Notes under the pieces: generated by a model
What the model saw: the letters and a program-made list of their open reading frames with translations, nothing else
What the model was told of the DNA's origin: nothing
The model's database searches: none
Shown here: positions 10,852 through 18,669 of the stretch, piece by piece
How the letters are laid out: the number at the start of each line of letters is the position of its first letter
Position numbering within the stretch: position 1 is the first letter of the stretch
From: Agrobacterium larrymoorei
GTDB lineage: Bacteria > Pseudomonadota > Alphaproteobacteria > Rhizobiales > Rhizobiaceae
Assembly: GCF_030819275.1 (NCBI RefSeq)
Contig: NZ_JAUTBL010000001.1
Coordinates: 434,001 to 498,000, forward strand
DNA length: 64,000 nucleotides
Reading direction: 5' to 3'
Program-made: the position numbers and the translations under genes

Positions 10852-10876
10852 TGTGGTTGTCCCACATATAGTGTGG
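10852..10876. promoter_or_regulatory. Candidate operator upstream of the LLM gene
   Basis: Three alternating half-sites, TGTGG (10852-10856), CCACA (10862-10866) and TGTGG (10872-10876), each separated by five bases and so one helical turn apart. They lie 27-51 bases ahead of the LLM start and behind the ATPase gene ending at 10917. No regulator gene is adjacent, so the binding factor is unknown. Confidence 0.45.
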
Positions 10877-10916
10877 CACCAGCAGGATGTACCTAAGCGA
10901 TTAGTGAACAGTCCGT

Positions 10917-12005
10917 TCAGGCCTGCGCACGAACGACATTATTCCCGTGAGGAAGCTCCGCAGACCCAGATCCAGGCGCATTGACCATGGCGCCAGCCAG
11001 TTGACGGAACGTCACGATGCCGAGCGGCTCTGCCTGTTTGCCAACAACCGTCGCAACCTCATGTCCGCCGATAGCGAGCAGACGCATGGCCTCTTCAATG
11101 CTGGTGCCGGCAGGAACCGGCGGAGCATCCGCAACGACACCGCTGCGTACTGGCGTCATGACGGCCTCGACATTGACGACGCGACCGCGGTTCACTTCCT
11201 TGACGAAGCTTTCGATATAGGCGTCGGCGGGACGAAGCACGATATCCTGCCTGTCGCCCTGCTGGATAACTTCGCCATCGCGCAGGATGGCGATCTGGTC
11301 ACCAAGACGGAGTGCTTCATCCAGATCATGCGTGATAAACAAGATGGTCTTCTTGATCTCGCTCTGAATATCGAGAAGCACCGTTTGCATATCCGTACGG
11401 ATCAGCGGATCGAGCGCCGAATAGGCTTCGTCCATCAACAGCACCGGCGCGTCGTTAGACAGCGCACGCGCAAGACCGACACGCTGCTGCATGCCGCCTG
11501 ATAGCTGGTTGGGGTAACGTTGTTCGAAACCCTTCAAGCCAACGCGTTCCAGCCACCGCATAGCGATGTCGATGCTCTTGTCACGCGCCACACCCTGGAC
11601 TTCGAGTCCATAGATCGTGTTGTCCAGAACGTTGCGGTGGGGCAGAAGCGCGAACTTCTGGAACACCATGGCCGTCTGATGACGCCGGAACTCGCGAAGC
11701 TCCGTCGGTGACATCTTCACAACATCCACGCCATCCACCAGCACCTCACCGGCGGTCGGGTCGATCAGCCGGTTGATGTGGCGGATCAGCGTGGATTTAC
11801 CGGAACCGGACAGGCCCATGATGACCTGAATGCAGCCGGACGGAATGGTGATGTTGATATCGCGAAGCCCGAGCACATGGCCATACTTCTCGTTCAACTC
11901 TCCCTTTGTCAGGCCGTTGCGCACGGCCTCCACATGGGTCTGAGGGTTGGAGCCAAAAATCTTGTAGAGATTGCGGATTTCAATACCGCCGAAACCATCA
12001 GCCAT
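10917..12005 (-). CDS. Betaine/choline-type ABC importer ATPase (ProV/ChoV-like) with CBS region
   Basis: Nucleotide-binding subunit of a quaternary-ammonium importer. 362 residues. Walker A GLSGSGKST, signature LSGGMQQRV, Walker B LLMDEAYSALDP and H-loop ITHDLDEAL are all intact. The DEAYSALDP form is characteristic of ProV/OpuAA. The C-terminus from about 270 has CBS-like segments (VMTPVRSG, EEAMRLLAIGGHEVATVV) that in this family sense ionic strength. The start at 12005 begins MADGFGG and overlaps the permease stop by 8 bases; the frame extends upstream to 12089 inside the permease gene. Last gene of a binding protein-permease-ATPase operon. Confidence 0.88.
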   Translation of the reverse strand: MADGFGGIEIRNLYKIFGSNPQTHVEAVRNGLTKGELNEKYGHVLGLRDINITIPSGCIQVIMGLSGSGKSTLIRHINRLIDPTAGEVLVDGVDVVKMSPTELREFRRHQTAMVFQKFALLPHRNVLDNTIYGLEVQGVARDKSIDIAMRWLERVGLKGFEQRYPNQLSGGMQQRVGLARALSNDAPVLLMDEAYSALDPLIRTDMQTVLLDIQSEIKKTILFITHDLDEALRLGDQIAILRDGEVIQQGDRQDIVLRPADAYIESFVKEVNRGRVVNVEAVMTPVRSGVVADAPPVPAGTSIEEAMRLLAIGGHEVATVVGKQAEPLGIVTFRQLAGAMVNAPGSGSAELPHGNNVVRAQA

Positions 12006-12891
12006 GGGCGACCTCCTGGTGCTTCTGAAGCCGCTTGCCATAGGCCTGGCTGATCCGGTCGAAGATGATGGCAATGCCGACGATGGCAAGACCGTTGAAG
12101 ATTCCGAGGGTGAAGTACTGGTTGGCTATGGCTTTCAGCACCGGCTGACCCAGCCCCTGCACACCGATCATGGATGCGACCACCACCATGGCAAGTGCCA
12201 TCATGATCGTCTGGTTGATACCCGCCATGATCGTCGGCAAGGCGAGCGGCAATTGTACCTTGAAGAGCTTCTGCCAGCCGGAGGAGCCGAAGGCATCTGC
12301 CGCCTCCAGCACATCCTTGTCGACCAGGCGGATGCCGAGATCGGTCAGGCGGATCATCGGCGGGATGGCATAGATGACGACGGCGATCAGCCCAGGAACC
12401 TTGCCGATGCCGAGTAGCATCACCACCGGTATCAGATAAACGAAGCTCGGCATCGTCTGCATCACGTCCAGCACGGGATTGACGATCCGCTGGAAGCGAT
12501 CGGAGCGCGACATGGCGATGCCGATCGGAAGGCCGATTGCAATGGACAGGACCGTACAGACGAAGATCATCGAGATCGTCCGCATCGTGTCGGTCCACAT
12601 GTCGAAATAACCGATGAGAAGAAGTGTGATCATACAGCCGAAAACGATCTTGATGCTGCGGCTTGCAACCCAGGCAATTCCCATGATGATCAGGATGATG
12701 ATCGGCCACGGTGTCTGTGTCATGAAGCGTTCGGCCGAGATCAGAAAATGCTGTAGCGGCGAAAAGAACGTTTCAATAGCGCCGCCCCATTCTCGGGTAA
12801 AGCCGCGGAAGCCGTCGTCGATCACCTTCTTGAGGTTCCGAAGAGCCTCATCATTCATATGCGGAAATGTGTAAAACCAATCCATAGTCAT
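11998..12891 (-). CDS. Betaine/choline-type ABC importer permease (ProW/ChoW-like)
   Basis: Inner-membrane channel subunit, 297 residues, with an N-terminal extension of about 60 residues (TMDWFYTFPHMNDEAL) before the helices, as in ProW. Helices start near PWPIIILIIMGIAWVASRSI at about residue 62. Family landmarks are LPIGIAMSRSDRF near 118, LDVMQTMPSFVYLIPVVMLLGIGKVPG near 140-165 and the coupling loop LVDKDVLEAADAFGSSGWQKLFKVQLP near 190-215. The gene follows the binding-protein gene by 143 bases and overlaps the ATPase gene. Confidence 0.9.
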   Translation of the reverse strand: MTMDWFYTFPHMNDEALRNLKKVIDDGFRGFTREWGGAIETFFSPLQHFLISAERFMTQTPWPIIILIIMGIAWVASRSIKIVFGCMITLLLIGYFDMWTDTMRTISMIFVCTVLSIAIGLPIGIAMSRSDRFQRIVNPVLDVMQTMPSFVYLIPVVMLLGIGKVPGLIAVVIYAIPPMIRLTDLGIRLVDKDVLEAADAFGSSGWQKLFKVQLPLALPTIMAGINQTIMMALAMVVVASMIGVQGLGQPVLKAIANQYFTLGIFNGLAIVGIAIIFDRISQAYGKRLQKHQEVAHG

Positions 12892-13034
12892 CCCCTGTGA
12901 GCGTTGCCCCTGGAGGGGGAACGGTCGAACAGTGACGTATCGTCACCCACGGCGTTGACACGCGGCAGATGGGCGCCGCATGTCGTTTCGCGTGCCGCGC
13001 GTTCTCAAGAGAACGGCGTGGCGAGGGGGAGTAG

Positions 13035-14036
13035 TTAGAGAGACGCCTTGATCTTCGCGGCTGCTTCCGGCGAGACCCATGTTGTCCAGACGTCGGCATT
13101 TTCCTTGAGGAAGTGCTTGGCGCCGTCTTCGCCAGTTGCCTGGTTGTCGGTCATCCATGCCATCAGCTTGTTGACGGTGGCGTTGTCCCAGGAACGCTTG
13201 TTGAGATAGGCCATCACGTCAGGGCCAGCCTTTTCGGAGAAGGGCTTGGCGACGAGCGTCACGACCTGGTCAACCGGCCAAGCGTTCGGCTTGGGATCCG
13301 GGCAATCGGCAACCGTGTTGCAGCGCTTCCATTCCGCCGGATCGTTCGGCACGTCCTGCGTCAGCTTCACCATCTCGTATTTCCCAAGGATCGCGGTCGG
13401 CGCCCAGTAATAGCCGACCCATGGCTGCTTGCGCTCATAAGCCTTTGCAATCGAGCCATCGAGACCGGCCGCAGAACCGCTGTCGATCAGGTTGAAGCCA
13501 GCCTTTTCGCCGCCATAGGCTTTGAAAAGCTGCGCGGTTACAACGGTGCCACCCCAGCCCTGAGGACCGTTGACGACAGCGCCCTTGCTCGGATCTTCAG
13601 GATCTGGGAACAGCTTCGGGTTCTTGAAGACATCTGCGAAGGTCTTGATTTCAGGATGCGCGTCCGCGAAATATTTCGGGATCCACCAGCTTTGAACGCC
13701 GCCATCCTTGAGGGCCTTGGCCGCAACGACCAGCTTGCCCTCATCGACGCCGCGCTTGACGACATCTGGAAGCAAATCCACCCATGCTTCCGGCGCGATA
13801 TCCGGCTGGCCCTTCTCCGCCATCGAGGTGATGGTCGGAACGGTGTCGCCGACGGTGATCTCCGCGGTGCAGCCATAGCCTTCGTTGAGGATGATCTTGT
13901 CGATGGCGGAGAGCACTTCAGCACTCTGCCAGTTCATGCTGGCGATGGTGGGGCTACCGCACTCGGCAGCGTTGGCGGCGGCAGCGCCACCCAACAGTCC
14001 AAATAGAAGACAGGTCGATGCAAGAAGTTTGTTCAT
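13035..14036 (-). CDS. Betaine/choline-type ABC importer substrate-binding protein
   Basis: Periplasmic OpuAC-type binding protein, 333 residues from the ATG at 14036. The signal peptide ends at about residue 23 (LLGGAAAANA). The mature start CGSPTIASMNWQSAEVL and the later DIAPEAWVDLLPD, GGVQSWWIPKYFA and KQPWVGYYWAPTAILGKY give the tryptophan and tyrosine residues that in this family form the aromatic box for quaternary ammonium ligands. The mature start differs from what I recall of rhizobial ChoX, so the ligand may be glycine betaine, proline betaine or carnitine rather than choline. Head gene of a three-gene operon. Confidence 0.85.
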   Translation of the reverse strand: MNKLLASTCLLFGLLGGAAAANAAECGSPTIASMNWQSAEVLSAIDKIILNEGYGCTAEITVGDTVPTITSMAEKGQPDIAPEAWVDLLPDVVKRGVDEGKLVVAAKALKDGGVQSWWIPKYFADAHPEIKTFADVFKNPKLFPDPEDPSKGAVVNGPQGWGGTVVTAQLFKAYGGEKAGFNLIDSGSAAGLDGSIAKAYERKQPWVGYYWAPTAILGKYEMVKLTQDVPNDPAEWKRCNTVADCPDPKPNAWPVDQVVTLVAKPFSEKAGPDVMAYLNKRSWDNATVNKLMAWMTDNQATGEDGAKHFLKENADVWTTWVSPEAAAKIKASL

Positions 14037-14449
14037 ATCTGTTCCCTTTGTTGGCGGCATCTATGAAAGCGCAAGTGCGCCGCTGGCACCAGGCTCATTT
14101 CTTGTCTTTTGCAAGCTTGAACGGATGATGGCGTGAAGACCGCCGACAGCCTGCGCAGAAAGCGACGGGTTTTCGCTCAACTACGACAGGTTAATTTCTT
14201 TTGAATTGGTCCATTGAAAGAAATGATTCGACTCTCGCGTAAGTTGAAAAAGGCAGGCGAGCCACCGGTTTGACGGACCATCCCAAAAAAAGATTCGATC
14301 CAAATCGTTTGAAAAACTCATGCCGTTAAAAAGTGCTTGGCGAGTTATCCCCTTCAAGACAAGAGTGTTTTCCGTGATGAAAAATCGGTCACACACTCGG
14401 TTCAAATGGTCCCCGCAATCGACGGCGACCTCAATTAAGGGGAGAAACC
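14037..14449. promoter_or_regulatory. Divergent intergenic region ahead of the betaine importer and the aldolase gene
   Basis: About 410 bases without a supported gene; the 74-codon minus-strand frame at 14181-14405 shows no recognisable features. It must contain divergent promoters. AATCGTTT at 14303-14310 fits the AA-N-CG-N-TT core of LacI-family operators. Confidence 0.45.
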
Positions 14450-15514
14450 TTGGCTCGAATTACGCTCCGCCAACTGCTCGATCACGCAGCTGAACACGAT
14501 TATGGCGTGCCCGCCTTCAACATCAACAATATGGAACAGGCGCTGGCGATCATGGATGCTGCCAGCGAAACCAACGCACCCGTCATCATGCAGGCCTCGC
14601 GCGGCGCGCGTGCTTATGCGCATGACATCATGCTCAAGCACATGATGGACGCAGTGGTGGAAATCTATCCGGACATCCCTGTCTGCGTTCACCTCGACCA
14701 TGGCAACGAGCCTGCCAACTGTATGACGGCCATTCAGGCTGGCTTCACTTCGGTCATGATGGACGGCTCGCTGAAGGCGGATGGCAAGACGCCTGGTGAT
14801 TGGGATTACAATGTCGGTGTGACGCGCCAGGTTACCAATATGGCGCATTATGGCGGCATCTCGGTCGAAGGCGAACTCGGCGTTCTCGGCTCCCTCGAAA
14901 CCGGCATGGGCGAGGCCGAAGACGGTCATGGTGCGGAAGGCGTTCTGTCGCACGACCAGCTCCTGACCGATCCGGATGAAGCGGTGAAATTCGTTCGCGA
15001 GACCAAGGTCGATGCGCTGGCCGTCGCCATGGGTACCAGCCACGGCGCCTATAAATTCACGCGCAAGCCCGACGGCAGCGTTCTGGCCATGAACGTCATT
15101 GAAGAAATCCATCGCAAGCTGCCGAACACGCATCTTGTCATGCATGGCTCTTCCACAGTGCCACAGGATCTGCAGGACATCATCAATGCCTATGGCGGCG
15201 CGATCAAGCCGACCTTCGGCGTTCCGATCGAAGAAATCCAGCGCGGCATCAAGAATGGCGTTCGCAAGATCAACATCGACACCGATTGCCGCATGGCGAT
15301 CACCGGTCAGATCCGCAAGGTTCTTGTCGAAGAGCCTGCTGAATTCGATCTGCGCAAGTATCTCAAGCCTGCGCGCGAAGCCATGACCAAGCTCTGCAAG
15401 GAGCGTTTCGAGCTCTTCAATACCGCCGGTCAGGCAGCCAAGATCAAGCCGATCGCGCTGCGCGACATGGCGAAGCGTTACGCCTCTGGCTCGCTCGACC
15501 CGGTCATCTCGTAA
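14450..15514 (+). CDS. Fructose-bisphosphate aldolase, class II
   Basis: Zinc-dependent aldolase cleaving fructose 1,6-bisphosphate to glyceraldehyde 3-phosphate and dihydroxyacetone phosphate in glycolysis, gluconeogenesis and the Calvin cycle. 354 residues, the length of the CbbA/FbaA subtype. It begins [29 protein letters not shown]; the active-site segment VCVHLDHGN gives zinc and catalytic residues near 80-85, followed by SVMMDGS near 104, VEGELG near 140 and [11 protein letters not shown] near 275. The start is a TTG at 14450 with AAGGGGAG just upstream. No other Calvin-cycle gene is adjacent, so the subtype does not prove autotrophic use. Confidence 0.93.
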   Translation: MARITLRQLLDHAAEHDYGVPAFNINNMEQALAIMDAASETNAPVIMQASRGARAYAHDIMLKHMMDAVVEIYPDIPVCVHLDHGNEPANCMTAIQAGFTSVMMDGSLKADGKTPGDWDYNVGVTRQVTNMAHYGGISVEGELGVLGSLETGMGEAEDGHGAEGVLSHDQLLTDPDEAVKFVRETKVDALAVAMGTSHGAYKFTRKPDGSVLAMNVIEEIHRKLPNTHLVMHGSSTVPQDLQDIINAYGGAIKPTFGVPIEEIQRGIKNGVRKINIDTDCRMAITGQIRKVLVEEPAEFDLRKYLKPAREAMTKLCKERFELFNTAGQAAKIKPIALRDMAKRYASGSLDPVIS

Positions 15515-15700
15515 GGATCGACTAATTGAGTGATGGTCGAATATATGGTTCGGCCATCGCTCTCTCTTGGGATAAATTTTGCGCCAATACTCCAACTTCA
15601 GACTTATTTTTCTTTGAAGCCGATCTGCGAGCATAAATCTGCGGCGACAAGAGGCCGGTTTCGGGCCACTATCCCGTCAACATGTGAATGGGAGCAAACA

Positions 15701-16360
15701 ATGACATTGCGCATCAACCAGACCGCACCGGACTTTACCGCCGACACGACCCAGGGCCAGATCAGCTTTCATGACTGGATCGGCGATAGCTGGGCAGTTC
15801 TCTTCTCTCACCCGAAGAATTTTACACCTGTCTGCACCACCGAACTCGGCGCGATGGCAGGTCTTGATGGGGAATTCAAGAAGCGCAACGTCAAGGTGAT
15901 CGGCATTTCCGTCGATCCGGTCGAAAGCCACGCGCAGTGGAAGCAGGACATCAAGACCGCCACCGGCTTTGAGGTCGAATATCCGCTGATCGGCGACAAG
16001 GAACTGAAGGTCGCCAAGCTCTACGACATGCTGCCGGAAGACGCGGGCAGCAGCTCCGAAGGACGCACGCCGGCGGACAACGCCACCGTGCGCTCCGTCT
16101 ATGTCATCGGCCCCGACAAGAAGATCAAGCTGATCCTCACCTACCCGATGACCACCGGCCGCAACTTCGATGAAATCCTGCGCACGATCGACTCCATTCA
16201 GTTGACGGCAAAGCATCAGGTAGCGACGCCTGCCAACTGGAAGCAGGGCGACGATGTCATCATCACCGCTGCCGTCTCCAATGAAGATGCTGTGAAGCGC
16301 TTCGGGTCCTTCGACACGGTGCTTCCTTATTTGCGCAAGACCAAGCAGCCCCAGGCATAA
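15701..16360 (+). CDS. 1-Cys peroxiredoxin (Prx6 class)
   Basis: Thiol peroxidase reducing hydrogen and organic peroxides. 219 residues, typical of the Prx6 group. The peroxidatic cysteine is C45 in FTPVCTTELG; the long C-terminal domain (GRNFDEILRTIDSIQLTAKH) and the segment PANWKQGDDVII near 180 are diagnostic of Prx6. The ATG at 15701 follows GGGAGC; the frame is open upstream to 15530 but that part carries no family similarity. It is 186 bases downstream of the aldolase gene and ends before a clear terminator. Confidence 0.92.
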   Translation: MTLRINQTAPDFTADTTQGQISFHDWIGDSWAVLFSHPKNFTPVCTTELGAMAGLDGEFKKRNVKVIGISVDPVESHAQWKQDIKTATGFEVEYPLIGDKELKVAKLYDMLPEDAGSSSEGRTPADNATVRSVYVIGPDKKIKLILTYPMTTGRNFDEILRTIDSIQLTAKHQVATPANWKQGDDVIITAAVSNEDAVKRFGSFDTVLPYLRKTKQPQA

Positions 16361-16384
16361 CCAGCCTCCCAAGGCGAGAAGACG

Positions 16385-16415
16385 AAAAAGCGTAATAAGG
16401 GCCGCTTTTTCTTTT
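16385..16415 (+). terminator. Rho-independent terminator after the peroxiredoxin gene
   Basis: Stem AAAAAGCG (16385-16392) pairs with CGCTTTTT (16403-16410) around a 10-base loop and is followed by CTTTT. It lies 24 bases past the stop codon. Confidence 0.8.
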
Positions 16416-16524
16416 AAGAGCGGCTTTGGCACCGTTCTTGGGGGTCCGTCATCATTCAACGGATGACACCGCAGGCGGGTCGTGGCATAGGGGCGCAACG
16501 TTTTGACAGTTTGGTCCGCTCCCC

Positions 16525-18153
16525 ATGATCCGCATTGAAAATATCAGCAAGTCCGCCAGCCATCGCATTCTCTATATCGAGGCGTCCGCGGCGCTCAACC
16601 GCGGCGAAAAGGTCGGTCTCGTGGGACCGAACGGTGCCGGCAAGACCACGCTGTTTCGCATGATCACCGGCGAGGAACTGCCGGATGAGGGCCAAGTTGC
16701 GGCCGAAAAGAACATCACCATCGGCTACTTCAACCAGGATGTCGGAGAAATGTCTGGCCGCAGTGCAGTGGCGGAAGCCATGGAAGGCGCTGGCCCCGTC
16801 AGCGTCGTCGCCGCTGAACTTCGCGAGCTCGAAGCCCGCATGGTCGATCCCGACCAATTGGACCAGATGGACGAGATCATCGAACGTTATGGCGAAGTGC
16901 AGGCGCGTTACGAAGAGCTTGACGGCTATTCGCTCGAGGGTCGCGCGCGCGAAGTGCTGGCGGGCCTGAGCTTCAGCCAGGAAATGATGGATGGCGACGT
17001 TGGCAAGCTTTCGGGTGGCTGGAAGATGCGCGTGGCACTTGCCCGCATCCTCTTGATGCGCCCTGACGTGATGCTTCTCGACGAACCGAGCAACCACCTT
17101 GATATCGAAAGCCTGATCTGGCTGGAAAACTTCCTGAAGACCTACGACGGCGCATTGTTGATGACCTCTCACGACCGGGAGTTCATGAACCGCCTCGTCA
17201 ACAAGATCATCGAGATCGATGGCGGCTCGCTGACCACCTATTCCGGCGATTACGGCTTTTACGAGCAGCAGCGGGCGCAGAACGAAAAGCAGCAGCAGGC
17301 GCAATTCGAGCGCCAGCAAGCGATGCTAGCCAAGGAACTGAAGTTCATCGAGCGCTTCAAGGCGCGTGCATCGCATGCCGCCCAGGTGCAAAGCCGGGTG
17401 AAGAAACTCGACAAGATCGAGCGCGTCGAGCCGCCACGTCGTCGCCAGTCTGTGGCGTTCGAATTCCTTCCTGCGCCACGTTCCGGCGAAGACGTGGTGT
17501 CGCTGAAGAAGGTCAAGAAGGCCTATGGCAGCCGCACCATTTATGACGGGCTGGACTTCATGATCCGCCGCAAGGAACGCTGGTGCCTCATGGGTGTCAA
17601 CGGCGCTGGCAAATCCACGCTATTGAAACTGGTAACGGGCAGCACCGAGCCGGATGATGGCATCGTGACGATCGGTGCAAGCGTCAAGCTCGGCTATTTC
17701 GCCCAGCACTCCATGGATCTCCTGGACGGCGAAGCCACCATCCTGCAATGGCTGGAACAGCGCTTTCCAAAGGCCGGACAGGCACCGCTACGTGCGCTCA
17801 GCGGTTGCTTCGGATTTACCGGCGATGATGTGGAGAAGAAGTGCCGTGTTCTTTCCGGTGGCGAGAAAGCACGGCTCGTCATGGCCGCCATGCTGTTCGA
17901 TCCGCCGAACTTCCTCGTCCTCGACGAGCCGACCAACCACCTCGATCTCGACACCAAGGAAATGCTGATCAAGGCGCTCTCGGAATATGAAGGCACGATG
18001 CTCTTCGTATCGCACGACCGCCATTTCCTAGGCGCTCTCTCCAACCGCGTTCTGGAGCTGACGCCGGATGGTATCCATCAATATGATGGAGGCTACACCG
18101 AATATGTCGAAAGGACCGGGGTGGAAGCGCCGGGCCTGGAACGCGCCGCCTGA
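16525..18153 (+). CDS. ABC-F family ATPase
   Basis: Cytoplasmic tandem-ATPase protein of the ABC-F class, which act on the ribosome rather than in transport. 542 residues, no membrane segment. First cassette: Walker A GPNGAGKTT near 34, signature LSGGWKMRV near 157, LLDEPSNHLD near 190. An arginine/glutamine-rich linker (QQRAQNEKQQQAQFERQQ) spans about 250-325. Second cassette: GVNGAGKST near 358, LSGGEKARL near 446, LVLDEPTNHLD near 467. The exact subgroup (Uup-, YheS- or YbiT-like) is uncertain. A terminator follows directly, so it is probably monocistronic. Confidence 0.9.
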   Translation: MIRIENISKSASHRILYIEASAALNRGEKVGLVGPNGAGKTTLFRMITGEELPDEGQVAAEKNITIGYFNQDVGEMSGRSAVAEAMEGAGPVSVVAAELRELEARMVDPDQLDQMDEIIERYGEVQARYEELDGYSLEGRAREVLAGLSFSQEMMDGDVGKLSGGWKMRVALARILLMRPDVMLLDEPSNHLDIESLIWLENFLKTYDGALLMTSHDREFMNRLVNKIIEIDGGSLTTYSGDYGFYEQQRAQNEKQQQAQFERQQAMLAKELKFIERFKARASHAAQVQSRVKKLDKIERVEPPRRRQSVAFEFLPAPRSGEDVVSLKKVKKAYGSRTIYDGLDFMIRRKERWCLMGVNGAGKSTLLKLVTGSTEPDDGIVTIGASVKLGYFAQHSMDLLDGEATILQWLEQRFPKAGQAPLRALSGCFGFTGDDVEKKCRVLSGGEKARLVMAAMLFDPPNFLVLDEPTNHLDLDTKEMLIKALSEYEGTMLFVSHDRHFLGALSNRVLELTPDGIHQYDGGYTEYVERTGVEAPGLERAA

Positions 18154-18182
18154 TAGCGCTGCTGGCCGGAATGAGAGCCAAG

Positions 18183-18210
18183 AAAAATGCGGTTCAGAGG
18201 CCGCATTTTT
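18183..18210. terminator. Rho-independent terminator after the ABC-F gene
   Basis: Perfect 10-base stem, AAAAATGCGG (18183-18192) with CCGCATTTTT (18201-18210), loop of 8. It separates two convergent genes and has an A-tract / T-tract symmetry that suits both directions. Confidence 0.87.
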
Positions 18211-18230
18211 CGTAATTGGGTATCACTCAA

Positions 18231-18464
18231 TCAGTTGAGTGTTTCCCAGTTCTGTCGCACGTCCGATGCGGACTTGCTGAGATGAACGTGGGAGTCGACG
18301 TGATCGACCCAGTCAAGCGGGATGAGATGATGCTTGCCGTCATCGGCATCGTTCTTGGTGAGCTTGATGCGGCTCTGGCCTTCCAGATGGTCGACGGTGC
18401 CGACATGGCTTCCATCAGCGGATTTGACTTCCATATGCTCGCGAATGTTGTCTGCAGATACCAT
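18231..18464 (-). CDS. DUF2171 family protein
   Basis: 77-residue soluble protein of the PRC-barrel-like DUF2171 group. The core is MVSADNIREHMEVKSADGSHVG followed by DHLEGQSRIKLTKND and the closing HHLIPLDWVDHVDSHVHLSKS. Function unknown; such proteins are often stress associated in alphaproteobacteria. The start at 18464 is preferred over 18500 because AGGAGG lies 7-12 bases ahead of it, inside what would be coding sequence for the longer version. Convergent with the ABC-F gene. Confidence 0.78.
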   Translation of the reverse strand: MVSADNIREHMEVKSADGSHVGTVDHLEGQSRIKLTKNDADDGKHHLIPLDWVDHVDSHVHLSKSASDVRQNWETLN

Positions 18465-18669
18465 TTGTATTTCCTCCTGCTTTATCGTTGCTGACGCCAA
18501 GAAAATGAGCCGGGGGCCGTTTCGTTCCGACGAAAAAAAAAACCGACTTGGCCGTCGAAGAAAAGGATCTCACCGTCCGTTACCGGACGCTTTGAGGAAA
18601 GATGGAACAACATCCTGATCCTGGTCTTTAATCTCGTCATCATTATCATCCGGACTAGGCGGGATCCTC

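Noticed and set aside
12957..13015. CGCGGCA / TGCCGCG arms between the betaine-binding protein and permease genes
   Set aside because: Short arms and a very long loop in GC-rich sequence; easily chance.
10917..14036. Naming the importer genes choXWV outright
   Set aside because: The ATPase and permease fit, but the binding protein's mature start differs from rhizobial ChoX as I recall it, so the ligand remains open.
14181..14405. 74-codon minus-strand open frame between the betaine importer and aldolase genes
   Set aside because: Lies in a divergent promoter region, no ribosome site, no recognisable features.
14435..15634. 399-codon open frame antisense to the aldolase gene
   Set aside because: The aldolase is clear; this frame is a shadow.
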